Of a stretch of DNA of 64,000 nt, positions 55,501 through 64,000 are shown piece after piece; position 1 is the first letter of the stretch, and every line of letters begins with the position of its first letter. The translations under genes and the position numbers were made by a program. The notes below the pieces were generated by a model. The model made no database searches. It had not been told where the DNA came from and saw only the letters and a list, made by a program, of their open reading frames with translations. The DNA lies in the NCBI RefSeq assembly GCF_052324685.1, contig NC_135223.1, positions 3,468,668 to 3,532,667 on the forward strand, given 5' to 3'. The stretch comes from Brachyhypopomus gauderio (taxonomy: Eukaryota > Chordata > Actinopteri > Gymnotiformes > Hypopomidae).

Positions 55501-56463
55501 AATGCATTCTCTTGCTGTAAATTGCCTGCTTTCATTAATAAGACAGCTTCAATTTGCTGCCAGTATGGATACATTGGGAAAAAAGTTACCTTGACCTCAG
55601 AGTCCTGAGAACCTTTTATGTGGACACTGCTTATAAATGGGTTGAATATGTTCGTTTGTACACAGATCTACTTAAGAAGTTTCTACCGATCAGCTTTACA
55701 GTGACAGGAGAAGAGAACTACTTCCTCAGTCCTGGCACCAAGCATCTTCTATGATTCAGATCTGAAATTCCGGAAAGTTTATGACACCACGGCAAGTCTT
55801 TCATGTTGAAAGTTATAAGATTCAGATCAATAATTATGACAGAAGATCAGTTAAAACGTCCACTCCCTGCTCACCTCTGAAAGCAGCAGTGAAGAGACCT
55901 GGGATGAAAACGGAAGAAAGAGGCTCACCTGGGTGGAGGCCTGGATTCCCCATCGCAGATGTGATTTACATGGACCTTTCCCTATGACTCCATCAAGACG
56001 TATCTTCTCCAGAGCAGTCTGTGTAGCTTCAAAGCGGAGACCCTGCCTTAGACTGAAATGCAGGAAGACAGCTCACTCTGTTAATGTTCACCACACCTTA
56101 TATTCTCATTTTTAATGCATTATGTAGCATTTCAGCAGCTTTTAAGATATAGACAAGAAGTTTGAGATGTTTGTATGGTTTTGTACGTAATTTAATCTGT
56201 TATGTATTACTGATATGATGCTATAGAGCCTTTTGGGAATGATATGTAGACACCTGAATGAGCTATTTTCTGGAAACAGCTTCTCTGCTAATTGTGTAAC
56301 TCTGTAAATGTCTACGTAATGAAATGTTATTTAGCAAGCAGCTAGTTATTGACAGGAAATAATTTATACAACAACTTATAATCAATAACAATGACTTAGA
56401 CCACAGATGAATGTGTGTAGTTAAAATAATTAAACAGAGGCAAACAAAATCTAATTTGCAAAT

Positions 56464-56469
56464 ATATAT

Positions 56470-56503
<34 letters not shown>

Positions 56504-56504
56504 G
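56464..56504. repeat. TAGA tetranucleotide microsatellite
   Basis: About nine TAGA units follow a short TA run. Confidence 0.92.
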
Positions 56505-56769
56505 TTTGCACAAGTTTCCATGATAATAAGATTAGCTGACAATGAGGATCAGATGTTGTGTGCTACATCATATTGTGCATGAGTGAAAAATGAGCTTGTT
56601 TGTCGTGGTCAGCAGTAGTGTTGCTTTACAAGGCCATTATGGATCTAATGTATTGGGAGATGCATTCACTTATGCCCTGATCTGTACACTTCAAAAGCTT
56701 GAGAGTTTGCTGTGTTTTTAATGAGGTTGTAGTGTGCCCATTATGTATGACTGATGCTTAACGACCATT

Positions 56770-56772
<3 letters not shown>

Positions 56773-56817
<45 letters not shown>
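56773..56817. repeat. GT microsatellite
   Basis: An uninterrupted GT array of about 22 units. Confidence 0.92.
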
Positions 56818-59095
56818 CACGCGCGGGCTGGGGTTAATTAATTTTTAAATATAGAAGATTATTCCAGGGAAAATCTGCACACAAGGTTTCCAGAAACAGG
56901 ATGTCTTGGACAGAGTGCCGCCATTAACTGTGTACAAAAGATCTCGTCAGTTGTGACTTGTATTCCAGTGCTCTCCTATCTCACCTGGAATTGTCATTTT
57001 AAGACATGCGAGTGTAGGTCTCGCTCTCTCTATCTGCATGCCTGCTGTGCCTTCTGCCTGCGTATGTGTACGAAATAGAAAAGCTTGATCACCACTCACA
57101 GCACTTCCTGCCCAAAGTGATTAGAAAACATGAAATGAATGATTTTTAGTTTTTAAGGTGTTAGAACCTAATCAGGAAGAGTCAACAAGCAGCTAGTTTT
57201 ATAGTGTTTTATTATCATTATGTTTCGTCTGCTTCAACATATTGTTTTTTATGCATTTATATAGGATTTTCCATTCAACAAGAAACTAGTTAGGTACAAA
57301 GCATGGGTAGTTAACATTATCTTATTACTGGAGTAGGTATGAAGTCTAGTCATATGTGAGTTTGAAAATGTTTTACATATCAGTTCATTTAAACTGAATC
57401 AGGACTCATTAGAATTGGCTCTACTAGCATAAACCTACAGTGCTTGAATAAACAGCACAGCAAAGCATAGAGTGAAGATGAGAGGTCAAAGATAAGAAAC
57501 AAGACACACTTATTCTGAGTTTTATTGAAAAAGATGTGTTCAGGTTCAGCGATACCATGAATCAAGTAAGCCCGTAGGGAAAGAAGCATGTTTCCAAAGA
57601 AAAACCTTTGAATTTGGTTATAAACCAAAAATGTTCAAATCATAAGCTTTTGGATATTAATATATAATCAGAGTAGACTTAGACATGGATCTCGGATCCA
57701 TGGATCTGTCCAGTTTAGTCTTCTGCTATAATATTCTTAACCCCTGCTGAAGAGGCCACAGAAGACCGTATGAATGTTTCTGAAGCGAAGCCGACTCATG
57801 CTGGCAATGCACAGACACAGTGAGTTTAGATGACTTTTGAATGGGTAAATTAGATATGTTGGAAAATTCTACCATATGTTAGCGGTAGGAAACATTCACT
57901 CTTGGAATATGTTCACATTTGTTGACCTGTTTGGTTATTTGCCTTTTCTGAGTGACAGCGGCTATTCAGGCTTTTCTGCTAAAACATTAGTGCACTTAAG
58001 AGAATGTTTTGGAAACATGGAAACTCACACACGTATGGTTGTATGTTGGGACCAATAAAGGTGATGAAGAGGGAAGATGAGGGCATCACTTCGCCAATGG
58101 CTGCCAAGAGACACTGGCTGTTGGCTCCTTAATGACGCCTGTCGTGTAGGAGAATGTACGTGTGGGTCACAGCTACATGGAGGAGAACATTTAAGAGGAT
58201 GGAGAGCTTCTTGATGCCTAGACAGGTTGTGCAAATGTACAATGTACAAATGTATGAACAGATGCACATTAGTTGTAATTCAGCACCAGACTGAAATTAT
58301 TACTAAGTACTTGTTACGTCTTGTTATTTTCTACTGTGTCCTGTTGTTTACAACAAGTTCACAAAATAAGGAAATGTATACTTGTTTACTCATATGCATA
58401 TTATATCTGTTAGCGGTTCATTTTTGTAGTAGATGACTGAAAGGCATCAGATTGAACCTTAGTCTCTGCCTTATCTCCACAAATGTTTTCTCTCGGGCCA
58501 TATGAGCTGTTAAACAGTGAGATTTCTCTCAGTCCATGGGAGCTGTTTAGCTGCGACATTTCTCTCAGCTTGTGCAATGTGCTTTCTTCGCCTTCCAACA
58601 TGTCAAGGTCTCTGCTCGGAGGCGAGGAAGAAAGATGCAGTTCACATCAAAGAGATGGAGGATGTTTGAGATGTCAATCGAGACATCTCGCCAAAGGCAA
58701 ACGTACTTTTAATTAGTTCGCATTTAAGAAAACAGTTGTTTTTTTGGTCAGACACTGAGCTACGATTCATGATGATGATGCAGTCAAATCATCAAGTCTC
58801 AACAGTTTTTCAACAACAACAACAAAAATGTACACTCATTTCTGAGATTTTAATCTCTCCAAAACGAGATCTTCTGTCCATCATAGCCTAAATTTATTTT
58901 GATGCCATAGATTATGATAATATTAGGCATCTGCATATTAGCCTGTAAAATGTTATCTAGGGGTGTGTTCACAGTTGGCCTGTTTTCTGAATTTGAATGT
59001 AATCTGAATGATCTGAGATCGAATGTAAGACTGTTGTTTGTTCAAATACTATTTTTTGTTAGTCTAAACCTGGAGGCCATGTTACATCATATTAA

Positions 59096-59194
59096 CCTCC
59101 ACCATGTTTCATCATGTGACCCTCCACTATGTTTCACCATGTGAACATCTACCATGTTTCATCATGTGAACCTCCACTACATTTCATGTGAACC
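59096..59194. repeat. 25 bp minisatellite, about 4 copies
   Basis: Units resemble CCTCCACCATGTTTCATCAT followed by GTGAA, with several base changes between copies. A G/T-rich degenerate TTAGGG-like stretch follows (59197-59275). Confidence 0.8.
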
Positions 59195-59407
59195 TTAGGG
59201 TTACAACTGGGGTTGGGATTGGTTGGGTTTGGGTTAAGGTTAGGATTAGAGTTGGGTTAGATCGTGTTTAGGTGGGGTTTTAGACCAATGTAGATGCTGC
59301 CCTCAACCTTTGTCACAATACTACTACATCAACCAGTCATACTTAGCTTACTTTCATATAGGCAGCAAATACTAGCTTCTTTCATATAAGCTAATATGTC
59401 TCTGAAG

Positions 59408-60336
59408 CAGTGGTGGACAGTAATGAAGTAAATTCGTTACTGTACTCAGTGTTCCATTTTTGTAACTTTTTATTTTAACGCCACTACATTTCAAAGTAAA
59501 ATATTTTACTTTTTACTCCACTACATTATGTGAAATATGTCGTTCCTTCAGGCGCGTGTGTTCATTAAAAAAGTAACAAAACAAAAGAAGCGGGAAGCAC
59601 GCGCACCAATCGCGGTTCGGCTCAACATCACTGCATCAGCGTGACGGTTGGACAGATCAGATCTCTCAGACGCAATGGCCTTTACCTGAGTGAAAATGTT
59701 GAAGTAGTCGGAAAGAAAAACGACTCCTCCGTTTTCAAGTTCCTTCTTTGCCTGCCTCAGTCCCTTAAGATTTATTCTTATAAGAATCCCCCATCCAATC
59801 TAAGGAAACACGTGGAGGTAAGCCTACTGGTCGTATCGGCCTACTACTGGTCATTTTCTTTAATGAGAAATCTAACAATAGCTTGTAACAAAAGGTTTCT
59901 GCATGTTAAAATAAGTCCGACATTAGCACTGTATACATGGTTAGTTAGCTAGCTAGCTAACTACTATTGCTAGTATACAACCGAAAACTGCCTTAGCAAC
60001 GCACAACATGCTAGTTATTTGTTATACAATAGTTCATAGTATTTGGAGCTCTTAGCTAGACAAATGCATCCATATTGTAAAATAATAAACATTTGAACAT
60101 AGTACTTTGTTAGAAAAACATTCTATTTTGACTGGTTACAGGTTTACATGCAGAGCACGGTGCTAAATATTGGAGCCTTTACGTTCAATACTTAAGTACA
60201 TTTGAAGGCCATTACTTTTGTACTTTTACTCCAGTAGAGGCCTAAATGGAGGAGTTCTACATGTACTGGAAAAATGTTTTGTCTTGGGTATCTGTACTTT
60301 AACTTTAATTAGCTACATGGTTTGTGTCTGCCACTG
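59408..60336. mobile_element. hAT-type DNA transposon with 8 bp target duplication and transposase exon remnant
   Basis: The element starts CAGTGGTGGACAGTAATGAA and ends GTGTCTGCCACTG, giving CAGTGG/CCACTG termini. The 8-base CTCTGAAG occurs immediately outside both ends (59400-59407 and 60337-60344), a perfect hAT-length target duplication. Near both ends are the ACTTTTTACTCC and GTACTTTTACTCC subterminal motifs. An internal frame (about 59641-59817, plus strand) encodes a BED-finger-like segment with LLCLPQSLK and NPPSNLRKHVE, and then meets a donor-like GAG|GTAAGC at 59818. No ATG is in frame and the first BED cysteine appears replaced by Phe, so the piece is non-functional. Confidence 0.88.
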
Positions 60337-60360
60337 CTCTGAAGGATAATGTATTTCCTG

Positions 60361-60777
60361 TAGGGATGTATATCGTCACCACTAAGCTAGATTCGATACA
60401 CATCTCGATACACTGCCAACGATGCAATATAACTGCAATACTCTGAAACCCCTTGTCGATGCGATGCGATACAAATGCGATGCGATGCGACACACTCACG
60501 AACGTAAGTTGTTGAGCGGGGGGGTTACGAGGGGGTAGCGGCCGCAGAGATGTCCACACCGTGCCGTCTTTTCATGCGTGTTGCCAGGTTCGTTGTGCTA
60601 CTAACGTATTTAGCCCCACGGCATTGTTTGCAGATTGCGTGACCGCCTCACTGAAGGCGATGCATCGTGAATTCGCTCGCAAATTAAACTCGATGCACGT
60701 TGAATCTACCGATGCAGTCGCATCGCAGACATGTGTACCGATTCACCGATGTGAATCGATGAATCTCCACATCCCTA
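60361..60777. mobile_element. non-autonomous hAT-type element (417 bp) with 8 bp target duplication
   Basis: The ends TAGGGATGT and ACATCCCTA are perfect 9 bp inverted repeats. ATTTCCTG flanks the element on both sides (60353-60360 and 60778-60785). The body is rich in GATGCGAT and CGATGCA-type repeats on both strands and has no coding capacity. Confidence 0.88.
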
Positions 60778-61504
60778 ATTTCCTGATATCACCTAACTGT
60801 AGGCCTAACTATTTTGGAGATAAAATGACAAATTAGTTTAGCTCTGGCTCATATACAAGAGCCAGGTTTGTTGATCAGTTGCGAAACTGATCCAAAGCAT
60901 ATTTGGAATATGGAATGGCTCATATTTTTGTGGTTTAAGGGGAGGTTTTTGTATTGAGCCACAAATCGGGTTTGCAAGTTGGAGATGGTTGGTATGAAAC
61001 ATTTCATAATTTGTCATACACAAGTGTTAGGAATAGTCCAAAAGTTATTTTTCTGTAATATGACATATAATGTTTTGTGCTACAGAAATAATAATTATTC
61101 TAATCCGTAATGACATTTTAAGGTGAATTACAGTAATGTGAAAAAGAAAGTACACCTTCTTTGAATCATTTTGCGTATCAGGACATAATACATTTTTTTC
61201 ATGTCCTTAGCAGGTCTTACAATCATGTAAATACAACAGCCTACAACAGATTCCTGTCCTTTTAGTTGTTTTGTCTGTATGTTCTCCCATCAACCATTTG
61301 CTCTTTGGTGGCTTTGTGGACCTCCAGTCTAGCACGGGTCAAGGTTCAAGTGCGCTCTTGGCTAAGCCGCTTCCCGTGGATGTGTTTGGGAGTTGGTCCA
61401 CCTGTAAAGCCATCCTGCCTGGTTGGATGAGCCACCCGTACCCCCTTCAGTTCTCAAGTGAGTACGCCCCTCACATTTAAGCCTATCTGCAGTTTATCTG
61501 CTCC

Positions 61505-61570
61505 CTATTAGCACAGTTGGTTGAGCTGTGCTGCTTATGACCCAGGTTCAAATCCCTATCTGGTTGTCCC
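61505..61570 (+). mobile_element. tRNA-like SINE head (Pol III promoter remnant)
   Basis: TAGCACAGTTGG (61509-61520) fits the tRNA A box and GGTTCAAATCC (61545-61555) fits the B box, 36 bases apart. A strong GCACAG/CTGTGC hairpin lies between them. No full cloverleaf with an acceptor stem could be drawn, so this is more likely a SINE remnant than a tRNA gene. The SINE family is not recognised. Confidence 0.5.
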
Positions 61571-64000
61571 CCCCCCCATTTGTGGTTTTGCTTCCTCAGT
61601 TGTTTCCTTATTCTTTACACCCCTTCCTGGGGTTAGAAACATTGATGCTGATGCACTGTGTGTTTATGGGTCACCAGGGGTTAAAGTTTCTGCAGTAGTG
61701 GCAAACCAAGAAAACCATCCTGTGCTAACCAATGATGGACCATAATACGGAAAGACAAGAATTATTTAATTAAAAGGAAGTAGAAGTAATAATGAATTAA
61801 AAAATCTATATGTCCCTGCAGGCCACCATTAGAAAACTTGATGCAGGGCAGCTTTCAGTGACAGAATGCAAAAAATTTGGCATTAATCAGAGAAAGACTT
61901 GCTGATATGCAGTTAATGTTTCTGTCTTATAATGTCAACTATATTTTTTATCAGCAAAATAATGTATGTGGATGGATGGACAGAAGAACATAAAGATCAA
62001 TATTACCACAGTGCTCCAAAAACAAACAAACAAACAAAAAAAAAAACATCACTGCTTCCTAAGCTTGGCTCTTGTAGTCCACAGTTCAGAGAGGGTGGCC
62101 TGCGATATCTCTTTGTCTCTAAAACATTGGATGACCTGGAGACAATTGGCTAATATTTATGTGAACTCAAATTCAGACATTAGTTCTCATATTTATTATT
62201 AGGAGGAAGCTTTTCTTGTCATTGTAAATGTTTTTCTGAATAGGCCTATGAAAAGGAGAAAAAAAGGTTAGAGTGGATATCAACATGCAATAAGGATGCA
62301 TAGGTGAATTTCTAAAAACAACCCACCTAATCCACTGGTGTAACCCTTAACGTTTCAGTACCCCTGCTTCTAACCGCCCAACCTCCCCACAACAGACAAG
62401 GCTGAAAAGGTCATGAAACAACTAAAAATGAATGTTAACCACGTTTTATTAAATCGTTCAAGAATATGGAAATTCACATTACAGACACCATTGAAATCTA
62501 ATTATAACCAATTATGGGAGCAGTAGGTCGATTTTGTATGTGTGTGTGTTGATTATCCACAGAGTAGCCAGTGGACATCATCTGAAGAACAAACAGTGTT
62601 TCGAACATGTCTATGTAGAATGTTAATTGTTCAACAACTTTTTTGGAAAATATTTTTGGGAGCTCAGTCACCTCAATGGTGGGTGTGACCATGCTCAAAA
62701 CCCTCCCCATTGTCTTCCAGTTTCTATAATATTACATAATTCAACCATGTTTGTGTACTTGAGCACTAAACATGTTTTAGATAGAAATGTTTGTTATTGA
62801 TATAATAAATTATTATTATTGTAAAGTGCTTCAGGATCCTGATGGTTTATAGTCATGAACTTAAGGTAGTGGAACATGAAGCCTTTTCTAATTGGTAAGC
62901 CTAACATATGGTTTGATTAGCATTATTTCTAAATTCATCTGTGTGCTACTAATACAGCGTGATCACTCTGCGGCTGCTTTGAAGAGTCACGAGGTATGAA
63001 TGAGCCGGAATGTGATTCTAAGTCAGGACAGAACCTTCCAATTTACTTTAAAAAATAAAAAACTGGAAGCAAAAAACTAAACTGGAAGGTAAATGTTTGT
63101 AGAGGGCAAAACTGCCCACATCACACTTGAAATGCATGTAGATAGGCTCATGTCTGAGGTGCTTCAACACATATAATTTTAAGGTGTAAACACTACTACA
63201 TATGCTCAAATAAGGTCCCCTTAAACATTCTATGTTTTAAAAAAGAGAAAAAATAATAAATAAAAAGGCACAATTAAAAGAGAAGGTTCCACAATTTATG
63301 AAAGATCCAACAGAGCCCATACAGGAATATTAAATTTTCTCTAATTTAAAAAATGAACAAAGGCTGGTGGCTGGATGTCTTTCTACTTGAATAATAGAGA
63401 GCTGGCCCACTGTAGCAGAGCGAAGACGGCAGGACACAAGTGCTTAAATGAGCAATATTTATTTGAGAGCAAATCCATAAATGTAATCCATATACCAGTC
63501 CATAGTCTTGTAGCCGGGGGCATGGAAACAAGTCCAGAATTGTATAAAGTCTTTGTAATATGGAGTGCTGAACTTCCTCCGGAATATTTTCCCCTACATC
63601 TTATTCCCAGAAAGTTTTTGTGATGGCGAAAAGGGAATGCTGTTTTTTCAAAATTGTAATGTAAATAATGGATATTTTATCTTCACAGGACAGGGCTGGC
63701 AAAGTAGTGTCACAGAGGTAGTGCTGGGGCATGAAGCGATGTTTTATGCATGCCTCAAACTTATAGGTACTTAAAAAAAAATTCTTTAAACAGTTTGGAT
63801 TTTTTATAAAGTTGCTAAAAAAAAACCCCCACAAACAAACGAACCACTGTCGGAATGAGAATCATGAAAGAAGTTGAGTCACATCCCTTGCTACATGCTG
63901 ATCATCTTCAGTAGCCTGTTAGCCACTGACCAAGACTGCCACTGCACTCCTGCAGACTATTACCAAAAACCGCACTCACAAATACCGCTGTGCCAAGTCT

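Larger units (their letters stand above)
52566..64000. other. gene-poor region downstream of the H2B variant
   Basis: No gene was recognised with confidence. Open frames here are short and lack family resemblance. Recognisable content is a TAGA microsatellite (56464-56504), a GT array (56773-56817), a 25 bp repeat (59096-59194), two hAT-type elements (59408-60336 and 60361-60777) and a tRNA-like SINE head (61505-61570). Confidence 0.5.

Noticed and set aside
55554-55987. Pair of neighbouring plus-strand frames that could be a broken gene
   Set aside because: No motif or family could be recognised, and no splice signals connect them. Too weak to list as a gene.
61505-61570. Functional tRNA gene
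   Set aside because: A and B boxes are present, but their spacing is short and no acceptor or anticodon stem could be formed.
63346-63834. Overlapping short frames on both strands at the window end
   Set aside because: Short, AT-rich, no recognisable domains, and no start or splice context of note.

Overview
The window is vertebrate nuclear DNA, almost certainly from a teleost fish. The genes are split by phase-consistent introns. The non-coding DNA is full of CA/GT and CT microsatellites, minisatellites and small DNA transposons of the hAT and Tc1/mariner type. Four protein-coding genes can be supported: agap3 (+, 3' part only), gbx1 (-), asb10 (-) and an intron-containing histone H2B variant (-). 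No bacterial or viral gene system was seen. The species cannot be fixed from the sequence.

Layout. Positions 1-30760 hold the 3' part of agap3: six coding exons (5944-6105, 12202-12356, 12969-13059, 13398-13620, 26346-26601, 27546-27761), which join without a frame break into the end of a split PH domain, a zinc-finger ArfGAP domain and C-terminal ankyrin repeats. A 3' UTR of about 3 kb follows, with two AATAAA signals near 30730. The 12.7 kb intron 13621-26345 carries two large minisatellites. Positions 30760-35450 are the convergent intergenic space between agap3 and gbx1. gbx1 (37459-35910) has two exons and an intact Gbx homeodomain. asb10 (46175-41122) has two alternative first exons, both in phase with a shared body that ends in a SOCS box. 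After another gene-free stretch comes the H2B variant (52438-51977), with a 108 bp intron, no visible replication-type stem-loop and a polyadenylation signal. From 52.6 to 64 kb no gene was recognised. That stretch holds two adjacent hAT-type elements with perfect 8 bp target duplications and a tRNA-like SINE head.

Identity rests on paralogue-specific protein features. The homeoprotein C-terminus ([15 protein letters not shown]) is GBX1-like rather than GBX2-like. The ArfGAP C-terminus ([13 protein letters not shown]) is AGAP3-like, and the ankyrin/SOCS protein follows ASB10. AGAP3-GBX1-ASB10 neighbour each other in human 7q36, and AGAP1-GBX2-ASB18 is the paralogous block in 2q37, so the gene order supports the calls.

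The genes do not form one pathway. AGAP3 is a membrane-traffic GTPase-activating protein, GBX1 a neural transcription factor, ASB10 a Cullin-5 ligase adaptor and the last a chromatin component. A plausible reason for their stable linkage is that long-range gbx1 enhancers lie in neighbouring introns and intergenic DNA. Several AT-rich, TAATTA-bearing, repeat-free segments are flagged as candidates, but conservation could not be tested here.
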